Shown here piece after piece: positions 17,756-25,362 of a stretch of 64,000 nt of DNA; within the stretch, counting starts at the first letter, position 1, and each line of letters opens with the position of its first letter. Where the stretch lies: NCBI GenBank assembly GCA_902789395.1, contig CADANY010000001.1, forward strand, positions 204,538 to 268,537, given 5' to 3'. This stretch comes from an uncultured Bacteroidia bacterium (lineage in GTDB: Bacteria > Bacteroidota > Bacteroidia > Bacteroidales > UBA932). Under the pieces are notes generated by a model. The model was not told the origin of the DNA and did no database searches. It saw nothing but the letters and a program-made list of their open reading frames with translations. The translations under genes and the position numbers were made by a program.

Positions 17756-18462
17756 TGGCAAAGAAAAGAATAGCAGTGCTTACCGGCGCCGGAGTCAGTG
17801 CCGAGAGCGGATTTGCGACTTTCAGGGACACGGGAGGCCTCTGGGAGCAGTATAATGTCAATGATGTCGCATCGATTGAAGGATGGTACCGGAACAGGGA
17901 GCTCGTCCTGCGGTTTTACAATGACCGGAGACGGCAGCTGAGAGATGCCCGTCCCAATGCAGCCCACCTCGCGATTGCCGGCCTCGAAAAGGATTACCGG
18001 GTCGATGTCATTACCCAGAATGTTGACAATCTCCACGAAAAAGCGGGCAGCACACGGGTCCTCCATCTCCATGGGGAACTGACCAAAGTCCGTCCGGAGA
18101 ACGGGCTGTACGACGATACATACCGGACGGACGAAGTCATCGATGTCGGGTTCGAAGATGTCAATCTGGGAGACCTGGCCCCGAACGGGCAGCAGCTCCG
18201 GCCCCATATCGTTTTCTTCGGCGAAGCCGTGCCGAATATAGAAAAAGCGATTGACCTCGTTTCCGCCGCCGATATCCTTCTGATCGTAGGAACTTCCCTC
18301 CAGGTCTACCCGGCTGCCGGACTCTACCGCTACGCCCGTTTCGATACCCCTATTTATATTATAGACCCCCAGGATGTTCCGGTCCATGACAAGAGGATCA
18401 CCCATATCCGGGAGGTCGCAACGAAAGGGATGGAGACCTTCCTGAAAATGCTCGAAAAATGA
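17755..18462 (+). CDS. Sir2-family NAD-dependent protein deacylase lacking the zinc site
   Basis: 235 residues. The NAD-binding core is complete: VLTGAGVSAESGFATFRD, ITQNVDNLHEKAG, the catalytic His in LHLHGEL, FFGEAVP and VGTSLQVYPA. The segment FYNDRRRQL holds the Tyr-x-x-Arg pair that marks class III (desuccinylase or demalonylase-type) sirtuins such as E. coli CobB. The region that normally carries four zinc-binding cysteines (about 108-145, between GELTKV and QLRPHIVFFGE) contains no cysteine. Loss of zinc ligands is seen in some Bacteroidetes sirtuins, so this is probably an active cytoplasmic deacylase. It lies between the ATPase (TAATG overlap) and an exported protein (ATGA overlap). 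Confidence 0.9.
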   Translation: MAKKRIAVLTGAGVSAESGFATFRDTGGLWEQYNVNDVASIEGWYRNRELVLRFYNDRRRQLRDARPNAAHLAIAGLEKDYRVDVITQNVDNLHEKAGSTRVLHLHGELTKVRPENGLYDDTYRTDEVIDVGFEDVNLGDLAPNGQQLRPHIVFFGEAVPNIEKAIDLVSAADILLIVGTSLQVYPAAGLYRYARFDTPIYIIDPQDVPVHDKRITHIREVATKGMETFLKMLEK

Positions 18463-19421
18463 AAAGAGTCCTGACTCTCATCCTGCTCATTCTCTCCTCG
18501 GCAGTCGTCCGCGCCCAGATGATGCCAGACTCGACCGTTCAGACTGTCGCCTACTGGTTTATCGGGGACAAATACTCCTACCAGCTTGAAGAAAGCAAGG
18601 TGAATGTGATGAATGATACCGATACGGTTCTTGTTGAAAAATCCGCCCAGATACTGACATTCGAAGTCATCGATTCAACGGCGGCCGGATACCGCATCCG
18701 GGTTACCTCTCTTGACGACCAGCATAGCGATTACGGCAGGATGGAACTGAACCGGAAGCTGGAAAAGCTGATGGGAGACATTCCCGTCGAATTCGAAACG
18801 GACCCTAACGGTACATTTCTCCAGATTTCTCCGGTCACATTCACCCAGAAAGAAAAGGACAAAATCCTCGATGTCGCCCTGGATCATTATAAGAAAGAAA
18901 AGAATCTTTCGAATAAAGAATTGAAGGAACTGCGGGGATTAGTCTCTGCCCTCTTGACCCCGGAATATCTCACCAACGCGACACTTAACCTGATCTCCCC
19001 TCTCCTGTTCTTTCACGGCACCCGCCTTGAGATTGACAAGCATTATCCTTTCGATACCGAAATTCAGCCCTTGTCGGCAGTCTCGGACAAAATGCTCGAA
19101 ATGAAAGGGGAATTCTGGGCCGACGGGGAATGGACGGATGAAAAGAGCGTTATCCTTCACTGTATCCAGTCCATCGATGAAGAGCAACTGAAGCCTTTCA
19201 TCGCAAGCGTTATCTCCACATTTTCCAAGGATGCCGGCTGGATCGATGAGGCCACAAACGGGCTGCAGATGCGACTGTGCGACCTCATCACAGAAGAAGT
19301 CCATCTTCCGACGGGATGGCCCATTTACTATGCCTACGACCGCCACATCATCGTCACGGATGGGGAAAAGACCCAGGAGCAGATTATCTCCCGTTCTTTC
19401 CTGATTCTTGATACAGATTAA
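18459..19421 (+). CDS. Exported protein of unknown function
   Basis: 320 residues with a signal peptide (MKRVLTLILLILSSAVVRAQ). The remainder is mainly beta-strand and charged helix with no motif I recognise: an opening VAYWFIGDKYSYQLEESKV, a Lys/Glu-rich helix near 140-165 (EKDKILDVALDHYKKEKNL), and a C-terminal DRHIIVTDGEKTQEQIISRSFLILD. It is probably periplasmic. The start overlaps the sirtuin stop (ATGA), so it is the last gene of a three-gene operon. Similar-length proteins occur widely in Bacteroidales without assigned function; I cannot name a family. Confidence 0.75.
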   Translation: MKRVLTLILLILSSAVVRAQMMPDSTVQTVAYWFIGDKYSYQLEESKVNVMNDTDTVLVEKSAQILTFEVIDSTAAGYRIRVTSLDDQHSDYGRMELNRKLEKLMGDIPVEFETDPNGTFLQISPVTFTQKEKDKILDVALDHYKKEKNLSNKELKELRGLVSALLTPEYLTNATLNLISPLLFFHGTRLEIDKHYPFDTEIQPLSAVSDKMLEMKGEFWADGEWTDEKSVILHCIQSIDEEQLKPFIASVISTFSKDAGWIDEATNGLQMRLCDLITEEVHLPTGWPIYYAYDRHIIVTDGEKTQEQIISRSFLILDTD

Positions 19422-19426
19422 AAAGA

Positions 19427-19457
19427 TTTGGAATTCCAGAAATAATTCCTACCTTTG
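19427..19457 (+). promoter_or_regulatory. Promoter of rpsU
   Basis: TTTG, 19 nt, TACCTTTG: an exact consensus promoter placed just after the preceding stop codon, giving a leader of about 24 nt. Confidence 0.85.
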
Positions 19458-19470
19458 CAGTCCCAAAGAA

Positions 19471-19480
19471 AAAGGAGGTG
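19471..19480 (+). promoter_or_regulatory. Strong Shine-Dalgarno of rpsU
   Basis: AAAGGAGGTG ends 7 nt before the rpsU ATG. Nearly all other genes here lack such a site. In Bacteroidetes the anti-Shine-Dalgarno of 16S rRNA is masked by bS21 and its neighbours, and rpsU (bS21) keeps a strong site as a proposed autoregulatory switch. Confidence 0.85.
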
Positions 19481-19487
19481 TAAAAGC

Positions 19488-19682
19488 ATGATTATCGTAC
19501 AGATCAAGGACGGCGACAATATTGAAAGAGCATTGAAGAAATTCAAGAGGAAATTCGAGAAGACCGGTACCATCCGCGAGCTCCGTTCCCGCAAGAACTT
19601 CGAGAAGCCGTCTGTCAAGAAGAGAATCGCCAAGCAGAAAGCGATCTATGTACAGCATCTCCAGCTTTTGGACGAGCAGTAA
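19488..19682 (+). CDS. rpsU: Ribosomal protein bS21
   Basis: 64 residues starting MIIVQIKDGDNIERALKKFK, followed by the basic RELRSRKNFEKPSVKKR region. It is a small-subunit protein near the 3' end of 16S rRNA. The start is fixed by the strong Shine-Dalgarno 7 nt upstream; an in-frame reading further up crosses the promoter. It is a single-gene unit with a consensus promoter and an intrinsic terminator. Confidence 0.97.
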   Translation: MIIVQIKDGDNIERALKKFKRKFEKTGTIRELRSRKNFEKPSVKKRIAKQKAIYVQHLQLLDEQ

Positions 19683-19688
19683 TACAGG

Positions 19689-19718
19689 ATGTCAGGATTT
19701 TTCCTGACATTTTTTTTA
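19689..19718 (+). terminator. Intrinsic terminator of rpsU
   Basis: ATGTCAGGA pairs perfectly with TCCTGACAT across a TTTT loop, followed by eight T. The T-run overlaps the -7 box of prmA. Confidence 0.9.
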
Positions 19719-19724
19719 TCTTTG
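19717..19724 (+). promoter_or_regulatory. -7 promoter box of prmA
   Basis: TATCTTTG, seven nt before the prmA ATG. It directly abuts the rpsU terminator T-tract, so prmA transcription seems to start from a near-leaderless position. Confidence 0.55.
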
Positions 19725-19731
19725 CACCACA

Positions 19732-20610
19732 ATGAACAGCCAGGAGTATATTGAGTTATCCATACGGATCGATCCCTTCAGTGAGGAACTCGCAGAGATT
19801 CTCACGTCCGAAATCGCGGAACTTCCTTTCGAGGCCTTCTCTTCCGAAGCGCCGTATCTGAAGTGCTATATCCAGAAAGATCTCTACAAAGCCCAGGATG
19901 TCAAGGTCGTTCTCTCCGGAATGACCGGTCTCGGCGCAGCCATTTCCTGGGAAGCAAACCTTATCCAGGGCCGGAACTGGAACCGGGAATGGGAATCGGA
20001 GTTCTCCCCCATCGTCGTCGACGGCACCGTCACGATCAAGGCGCCTTTCAACAAAGACGTACCCAGAACCCGTTTCAACATCTGGATCGAACCGGAAATG
20101 GCCTTCGGGACGGGATCGCATCACACGACCTTCATGATGATGCAGCAGATGCTCGCACTGGAAAACGACATCCGGGACCATGTCGTTCTCGATATGGGAT
20201 GCGGAACCGCCATTCTCGGGATCCTGGCGGCCAAGATGCGCGCATCAAAGGTCTATGCCATTGATATTGATGCCGTGGCGGCCCGCTCGGCCTGGGGCAA
20301 TGCAAGATGGAACCGGGTCGGGAGCCGCATCAGGACCCTATGCGGGGATGCCTCCCTCCTGCAGATGGGTTCGTATGACATTATCCTCGCCAATATCCAC
20401 AGGAACATCATCATCGAAGATCTGCCGACATACGTCCGGTCTCTTCGGAAAGGTGGCCGGATTCTCTTGAGCGGTTTTTTCGAAACAGATATACCGGCGG
20501 TTCTCGATGCCGCTGCTCCGCTGGGGCTGAGCCCGTTCCGGACACTGACCCGGGAAGGATGGGCTTGTGTCGGGATGGAGAAGGTTGGCGAATCCGAAAA
20601 AAACAACTAA
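19732..20610 (+). CDS. prmA: Ribosomal protein L11 methyltransferase
   Basis: 292 residues. The SAM-binding core is VLDMGCGTAILGILAAKM, preceded by the PrmA hallmark MAFGTGSHHTTF and followed by AIDIDAVAARSAWGNA and ILANIHRNIIIEDL. It trimethylates bL11 residues in the cytoplasm. The start follows a -7 box by 7 nt. The tRNA-Leu promoter lies in its last codons, and its stop codon is part of that promoter's -7 box. Confidence 0.94.
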   Translation: MNSQEYIELSIRIDPFSEELAEILTSEIAELPFEAFSSEAPYLKCYIQKDLYKAQDVKVVLSGMTGLGAAISWEANLIQGRNWNREWESEFSPIVVDGTVTIKAPFNKDVPRTRFNIWIEPEMAFGTGSHHTTFMMMQQMLALENDIRDHVVLDMGCGTAILGILAAKMRASKVYAIDIDAVAARSAWGNARWNRVGSRIRTLCGDASLLQMGSYDIILANIHRNIIIEDLPTYVRSLRKGGRILLSGFFETDIPAVLDAAAPLGLSPFRTLTREGWACVGMEKVGESEKNN

Positions 20611-20615
20611 CTTTG
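20585..20615 (+). promoter_or_regulatory. Promoter of tRNA-Leu, inside the end of prmA
   Basis: TTGG, 19 nt, TAACTTTG. The TAA of the -7 box is the prmA stop codon. Spacing to the tRNA 5' end is 15 nt. Confidence 0.7.
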
Positions 20616-20630
20616 CCGTCACATAGCAAT

Positions 20631-20711
20631 GCGGGCGTGTTGAAATTGGTAGACAAGCAAGACTTAGGATCTTGTGCCTCGCGCGTGTGGGTTCGAGTCC
20701 CACCGCCCGCA
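20631..20711 (+). tRNA. tRNA-Leu (anticodon UAG)
   Basis: The acceptor stem GCGGGCG/CGCCCGC, anticodon arm CAAGA-CTTAGGA-TCTTG (anticodon TAG), an extended variable arm and T-arm GTGGG-TTCGAGT-CCCAC are all present. The 3' CCA is not encoded (the DNA continues CAAGG). It reads CUA and probably other CUN codons. Confidence 0.95.
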
Positions 20712-20714
20712 CAA

Positions 20715-20746
20715 GGGGACAACTTCAGAAGAAGTTGCCCTTTTTT
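20715..20746 (+). terminator. Terminator after tRNA-Leu
   Basis: GGG-a-CAACTTC pairs with GAAGTTG-CCC across AGAA, followed by six T. It also lies downstream of the convergent GH92 gene. Confidence 0.88.
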
Positions 20747-20790
20747 CGTTTTCATAAGTTACTGAATATCTGTCCGATACATCGAAGATT

Positions 20791-23034
20791 TTATTCTTCG
20801 GAACGGTCTGTCATTTCATATTCGAGGACACCGCCTCCGGTGACCTGGTCGTAGGTAATGGCATGAAGCCCGATGTCTTCACCGTTCAGCCGGATGGATT
20901 TAACGTACATTGCCTTGTCAGAAAGGCCATTGGCTTTGATCTGAAGGGTTTTCCCGCCGGGCAGGTGAAGGGTGGCACCCTTCAGCTGAGGGGCTCCGAA
21001 GATGTATTCTCCCGAAACCGGACACACGGGGTAGAAGCCGAGAGCCGAGAACATGTACCAGGAGGACATCTGTCCGCAGTCATCATTGCCGCAGAGACCG
21101 TCCCGCTGCGGGATATAAAACTCGTCAAAGATCTTCCGCACAATCTTGGCCGTACGGTCCGGACGTCCCGCATAATTATACAGATAGGCCACATGATGGC
21201 TGGGCTCGTTGCCGTGAGCATAAATACCGACCATTCCGGTGACATCCGCGACCTGTTCGTGACCGGGAAGCTTCCCGGGATCAGAGAAGAACAGGGTATC
21301 CAGTTTCGTAACGAAAGCTTCGTCGGATCCGAAGGCCTCCAGAAGATCCTCGGGCTTGTGCTGGACATGCCAAGTCCACTGCCATGCGTTTCCTTCGGTA
21401 TAGTCCCTGCGGCGGGTTACGGGATCACTGATGAGGGCGTAAGGGTCGAATCCCTCTATCCAGCTTCCGTCCACCCCTCTGGGCCGTACAAAGCCGGTCT
21501 GGGGATCAAAGACATTCTTCCAATTATCGGCACGCTTGGTGAAGCGTTCGTAATCCTCCGTCTTGCCCAAGGCCTTCGCCATCTGTGCGACGCACCAGTC
21601 ATCATAGCAGGCCTCCATCAGCCGGGAAACAGACTCTTTGGAACTGCCGTTCCACGGGAAATAGCCGTATTTCTCGTAAACATCCCAGTCGGACTTTTTG
21701 TGCGGCTTGGTCATGGAGCGCTTGATGGCCTGGTAGGCATACTCCGGATCAAAAGACCTGTCCCCCTTGAGGTACGCGTCCACAATCACATCCACAGCGT
21801 GGTTCCCGATCATGCTCCACGTTTCGCACTGGCCGTATTCATTGGTGACCAGCAGACCGGTCTGAGTGTATTTTTCCAGAAGCGACTGTACCAGGGCGCT
21901 GTTGATCTCGGGATAAAGCAGTTCCAGGAAAGGATGCTCGGCCCTGTAGGTGTCCCACAGGGAGAAATTCGTGTACATGTCGCCTCTGTCACTGACGTGG
22001 ACCTTATGGTCCCATCCCCGGTAGGCTCCGTCCACATCCGTAATCTTGTTCGGCATGATGAGCGCGTGGTACAAGGACGTGTAGAAAGCCTTCAGGTCCC
22101 GCTGGTTCAGCGGATCGATGTCGATCCTGGAGAGGTATCCGTTCCATACCTTTTCCGCATCCCGCCGCACCTTGCCAAAGTTCCATCCGGGGATTTCCGC
22201 TTCGCGGTTCTTCCGCGCGCCCTCGCAGCTGACCGTCGAGATGCCCACCTTCACGAGGACCTTTTCGGCGCGTTTCGTCTTGAAACGGACAATCGCCTTG
22301 GTCACCGTTCCTTCCACATCTGCGCCGGCACCGGTGACTCCGTCCCGGAACGTCTCCACCTTCTCGAAGGGCTTGGAGAAAGTGGCGCTGAAGTAGTACA
22401 CATGGTCGCGGATAAAGCCCTTGGAGCGGCGCATCCCTTCGAGGGTCCTGTCATCCACGATCTTGATGAAACTGGCCGTGGTGGCGTCACATGTCCCGTA
22501 CTCAAGGTCGACCATGACGCCGGACGCGTCGCTTTTGGGGAAGATATATTTATGGAAGCCCGCCCGGGTCGTGGCGGTCAGTTCCACATCCACTTCGTAG
22601 TCGTCCAGGTGGACTTTGTAGAAGCCCGGATGGGCCTCTTCGCTATCATGGGAGAAATGCGATCCGTACGTTTCCCCGCCGATGTAGGTGAAAGGCACGT
22701 CCCCTGTTACCGGCATGAAAAGGATGTCTCCCATATCGGGGCAGCCTGTGCCGCTGAGGTGGGTATGTGCAAAACCAACCAGGGAATCGGACTTGTCGTT
22801 GTAGCCCGAGCAGAAATCCCACTGCCTCGTACGAGTGTCGATGAGGTTGTTGGGGCCCACCTGGACCATGCCGAACGGCAGCATGGCCGACGGGTGCGTA
22901 TGCCCCACATAGGCTGTTCCGACGAAAGGATCGACATAGTTTGCCGGCGGCATCTTCCCGACGCACGAGAAGAAAAACATCATGAAAGTCAAGAGAGAAA
23001 GCGCCGCCAAGGCGAGATGATTGTTACGAAGCAT
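20791..23034 (-). CDS. GH92 family alpha-mannosidase lipoprotein (2)
   Basis: 747 residues from the ATG at 23034 (MLRNNHLALAALSLLTFMM), with a lipoprotein signal ending FFFSCVGK; the upstream in-frame ATG would place 21 hydrophilic residues before the signal. GH92 blocks: NYVDPFVGTAYVGHTHPSA, GTGCPDMGDILF, YTEGNAWQWTWH, GNEPSHHVAYLYNYAGRPD and GNDDCGQMSSWYMFSALGFYP. It is a calcium-dependent exo-mannosidase by family. It resembles the GH92 at 1434-3578 block by block but differs in many residues and is longer, so linkage preference may differ. It stands alone with its own consensus promoter and a leader of about 55 nt. Confidence 0.93.
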   Translation of the reverse strand: MLRNNHLALAALSLLTFMMFFFSCVGKMPPANYVDPFVGTAYVGHTHPSAMLPFGMVQVGPNNLIDTRTRQWDFCSGYNDKSDSLVGFAHTHLSGTGCPDMGDILFMPVTGDVPFTYIGGETYGSHFSHDSEEAHPGFYKVHLDDYEVDVELTATTRAGFHKYIFPKSDASGVMVDLEYGTCDATTASFIKIVDDRTLEGMRRSKGFIRDHVYYFSATFSKPFEKVETFRDGVTGAGADVEGTVTKAIVRFKTKRAEKVLVKVGISTVSCEGARKNREAEIPGWNFGKVRRDAEKVWNGYLSRIDIDPLNQRDLKAFYTSLYHALIMPNKITDVDGAYRGWDHKVHVSDRGDMYTNFSLWDTYRAEHPFLELLYPEINSALVQSLLEKYTQTGLLVTNEYGQCETWSMIGNHAVDVIVDAYLKGDRSFDPEYAYQAIKRSMTKPHKKSDWDVYEKYGYFPWNGSSKESVSRLMEACYDDWCVAQMAKALGKTEDYERFTKRADNWKNVFDPQTGFVRPRGVDGSWIEGFDPYALISDPVTRRRDYTEGNAWQWTWHVQHKPEDLLEAFGSDEAFVTKLDTLFFSDPGKLPGHEQVADVTGMVGIYAHGNEPSHHVAYLYNYAGRPDRTAKIVRKIFDEFYIPQRDGLCGNDDCGQMSSWYMFSALGFYPVCPVSGEYIFGAPQLKGATLHLPGGKTLQIKANGLSDKAMYVKSIRLNGEDIGLHAITYDQVTGGGVLEYEMTDRSEE

Positions 23035-23098
23035 GATGGAACAGTGTTTTGTGTTATATAGGCGGATTCCCGGAAGGAAGTGCAGTGACTTCTGCAAT

Positions 23099-23130
23099 CA
23101 AAATTATACATTTTCTTTAAAAAAACCAAA
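23099..23130 (-). promoter_or_regulatory. Promoter of GH92 (2)
   Basis: On the minus strand TTTG, 20 nt, TAATTTTG: a good consensus match about 65 nt before the ATG. Confidence 0.7.
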
Positions 23131-23200
23131 AGGGGGGCCTATTGGCATCTGCGAAACTGAATCGTAACAGGATTGTCATTTCAAAGTAATAATCTGAAAT

Positions 23201-23208
23201 TATATTTG
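23201..23208 (+). promoter_or_regulatory. -7 promoter box of the PepSY-like gene
   Basis: TATATTTG, 25 nt before the ATG. No convincing TTTG lies 19-21 nt upstream. Confidence 0.5.
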
Positions 23209-23233
23209 CATTGCAATCAGTTTATTTCATTAT

Positions 23234-23680
23234 ATGAAAAAGGCCCTGATACTTTGCGCTATTCTCAGTATATCCGCATTCTATTCCTGTCGTTATGAAG
23301 TGAAAACGGCACCGGATGCCGTAATGAAATGTTTCGATAGCCGGTTCCCGGATGCGACCCGCATTGAGTGGGAACGGGACATGGGACAATTCAAGGCAAG
23401 TTTCAACATCAATGATCAAGAAAAAGAAGCTTGGTTCGAAAAAGAAGGAGATTGGGTTCGGACCAAGACCGATATCAGTCTTTCGGAGGTTCCGGAAGCC
23501 GTTCTGGAGACAGCCCGGAACTATAAGGACGGAGAATGGAAAATCGAAAACATTGACTATTTCGAACAAGCTTCCGGCGTCTCCCGCTACTATCGGGTCG
23601 AGTATGACCGGGAGAATTCAGAAAAGGAGCGTATCGTCAGGATCATTCCTGAAGGAAGTATCATTACAGATTACAGATAA
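23234..23680 (+). CDS. PepSY-like lipoprotein
   Basis: 148 residues with a lipoprotein-type signal (MKKALILCAILSISAFYSC). The rest matches the Bacteroidetes PepSY-like family: two repeats of the form FPDATRIEWERDMGQFKASF and a YYRVEYDRE strand, with acidic and aromatic residues in alternating strands. PepSY-like proteins are periplasmic, of unknown function; an inhibitor role toward peptidases has been suggested by analogy. It forms a single-gene unit ending at a bidirectional terminator shared with tRNA-Thr. Confidence 0.83.
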   Translation: MKKALILCAILSISAFYSCRYEVKTAPDAVMKCFDSRFPDATRIEWERDMGQFKASFNINDQEKEAWFEKEGDWVRTKTDISLSEVPEAVLETARNYKDGEWKIENIDYFEQASGVSRYYRVEYDRENSEKERIVRIIPEGSIITDYR

Positions 23681-23697
23681 TCTGATTGAAAAGGCAG

Positions 23698-23734
23698 GGA
23701 AAAAAGGTCCGGGACTCACGTTCCGGACCTTTTC
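23698..23734. terminator. Bidirectional terminator between PepSY-like gene and tRNA-Thr
   Basis: AAAAAGGTCCGG (23701-23712) pairs with CCGGACCTTTT (23723-23733) around a 10-nt loop. A-rich and T-rich flanks make it serve both strands. Confidence 0.8.
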
Positions 23735-23738
23735 CTTG

Positions 23739-23811
23739 AGCCACTCAGGAGGCTCGAACTCCCGACCTGCGCGTTACGAATGCGCTGCTCTACCGACTGA
23801 GCTAAAGTGGC
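23739..23811 (-). tRNA. tRNA-Thr (anticodon CGU)
   Basis: The cloverleaf is complete: acceptor GCCACTT/GAGTGGC (with one T-G pair), D-arm GCTC/GAGC, anticodon loop TTCGTAA (anticodon CGT), T-arm GGGAG-TTCGAGC-CTCCT. The pair at the base of the anticodon loop is A31-C39, a mismatch where most tRNA-Thr(CGU) have A-T. CCA is not encoded. It reads ACG. Confidence 0.93.
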
Positions 23812-23838
23812 GAAACCGATTTCTTGGAATCGGGATTG

Positions 23839-23869
23839 CAAATATAAACAGTTTTCCGGAAACCGCAAA
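23839..23869 (-). promoter_or_regulatory. Promoter of tRNA-Thr
   Basis: On the minus strand TTTG, 19 nt, TATATTTG. A small hairpin (CCGATT/AATCGG, 23817-23834) lies between it and the tRNA, in the leader removed by RNase P. Confidence 0.8.
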
Positions 23870-23897
23870 AAAATATTGAAAAAACAGGAAGACCGGA

Positions 23898-25301
23898 TCA
23901 GATTGCTCCACTTCCGATCAGTTCATCTCCGTCATACCAGACGGCGAACTGTCCTGGGGTAATCCCCCGCTGCGCCTTGTCGAAAATGATATACAGTCCG
24001 TTTTCGCGTCTTACCAGAGTCGCTCCCTGAAGCGGCTGGCGGTAGCGGATCCGGACCCGATAACGGCGGATTTCCCCGATTCCCATCTCCAGATCTTTCC
24101 GGAGGAAACGGATCTCGTCCGGCGACACCCGCAGGCAACTGCGGGAAAGCCCCTTATGGGCATGTCCCTCCCCGACATAGATCATATTGCGGTCGAGATC
24201 GGTCGAGATGACGAATATGGATTCCTTGTGGCCGCCTATATTGAGTCCCTTCCGCTGCCCGATCGTATAGAACTGTGCCCCTTCATGGACCCCGACGATC
24301 TTTCCAAAGGGGTTTTCCTTGAAACGCGTCTTACGGAGATGCTTCTTTCCGCTCCGGTACGTCTCCGTTTCGAAAGAGATATCATAGGGGACGGGCTCGG
24401 AGAGACGAAGGAGGTCTCCGTCGGAGAGGGACGCGATTTTCCCGAGATCATATGGACTCTCTCCAAGAGGGTCTCCATCGGATGTAAGAATCTTTGTTTC
24501 AGGGGCATAGGGAGCAATCAGGCAGGGTTCGACTCCCGGTTTCGCCAAGTGATGCAGCGTCTCTGTCATATAGCGATACTGCGCATTCGAAGCGTAATAG
24601 GCGTCATAAACTTCCACGACATTTCCCTCGACACTGCGGAGTTTCTGTTTCAGGAAAGTCGGAAGATCCACCTTCCCGACAAAACAGATACCCTGGGAAT
24701 CCTTCTTGTCGGCGGAGGGCAGGTCTGCCTCTTTGGCGAGGGAACGCACCTCCGGCTTGGTCAGGTCGCCGATCGGGAAAAGAGCCTTGGAGAGCTGCTC
24801 CTGGGTCAGCTGGCATAGGAAATAGGACTGGTCCTTATTCGGATCCGCCCCTTCCAGAAGCCGGTATACAGGCTTTCCATCCGCCCCCGAAAGGAACTCT
24901 TTCCGGCAGTAATGTCCTGTCGCGACATAATCCGCCCCGTATTTACGGGCGATTTCCATGAAAGCATCGAATTTGATCTCCCGATTGCAAAGGACATCCG
25001 GATTCGGTGTCCGGCCATGGGCATACTCATCGAACATGTAATCGACGACCCGCTGCCGGTACTGGGCGGAAAGATCCACGAAATAGAACGGGATTCCGAT
25101 TTTCCGGGCGACCATTTCCGCGACGAAACGGTCCTCTTCCCATTCGCAGTCCCCATGGAGGGTCGCATCCGCATCGTGCCAGTTCTGCATGAACATCGCG
25201 AATACATCATACCCCTGCCGCTTCAGCAGAAGGGCTGCGACACTCGAATCCACGCCTCCGGAGAGGCCGATGCAAACTTTGATATGAGACTTGGACTCCA
25301 C
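23898..25301 (-). CDS. mnmA: tRNA-specific 2-thiouridylase MnmA (long form, GTG start)
   Basis: 467 residues. The PP-loop is IGLSGGVDSSVAALLL; the two catalytic cysteines are in NPDVLCNREIKF and DSQGICFVGK. The C-terminal part contains HEGAQFYTIGQRKGLNIGG and a closing beta domain. It thiolates U34 of tRNA-Lys, Glu and Gln. The usual length is about 360; here about 100 extra residues sit between LPTFLKQKLRSVEG and KIVGVHEGAQF (including a MTETLHHLAKPGVEPCLIAP stretch). I chose the GTG at 25301 because the -7 box TAAATTTG at 25320-25327 would lie inside any longer version; upstream ATGs at 25361-25385 fall in the divergent cdd gene. Confidence 0.92.
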   Translation of the reverse strand: MESKSHIKVCIGLSGGVDSSVAALLLKRQGYDVFAMFMQNWHDADATLHGDCEWEEDRFVAEMVARKIGIPFYFVDLSAQYRQRVVDYMFDEYAHGRTPNPDVLCNREIKFDAFMEIARKYGADYVATGHYCRKEFLSGADGKPVYRLLEGADPNKDQSYFLCQLTQEQLSKALFPIGDLTKPEVRSLAKEADLPSADKKDSQGICFVGKVDLPTFLKQKLRSVEGNVVEVYDAYYASNAQYRYMTETLHHLAKPGVEPCLIAPYAPETKILTSDGDPLGESPYDLGKIASLSDGDLLRLSEPVPYDISFETETYRSGKKHLRKTRFKENPFGKIVGVHEGAQFYTIGQRKGLNIGGHKESIFVISTDLDRNMIYVGEGHAHKGLSRSCLRVSPDEIRFLRKDLEMGIGEIRRYRVRIRYRQPLQGATLVRRENGLYIIFDKAQRGITPGQFAVWYDGDELIGSGAI

Positions 25302-25319
25302 TTGCCCGATTTTTGCATG

Positions 25320-25327
25320 CAAATTTA
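25320..25327 (-). promoter_or_regulatory. -7 promoter box of mnmA
   Basis: TAAATTTG on the minus strand, 18 nt before the GTG start. It supports the short version of MnmA. Confidence 0.5.
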
Positions 25328-25362
25328 ATGTTTTTGCAAAATAATTCCTATATTGCAGCATC

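Noticed and set aside
16598..18462. Sir2 + ATPase as an antiphage defence system
   Set aside because: Defence Sir2 proteins pair with HerA or Argonaute and differ in their domains; this sirtuin has CobB-like deacylase motifs and there are no other defence genes around.
20791..23034. Second GH92 as recent horizontal transfer
   Set aside because: Codon use looks slightly different by eye, but I could not measure it, and it has a native-type promoter. Not enough to claim transfer.
20863..23061. A 732-codon open frame opposite the second GH92 gene
   Set aside because: It is a shadow of the high-G+C coding strand: no start signal, no recognisable domain, and GH92 motifs are complete on the other strand. 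The same holds for the long antisense frames over DPP III (50448-51791) and the first GH92.
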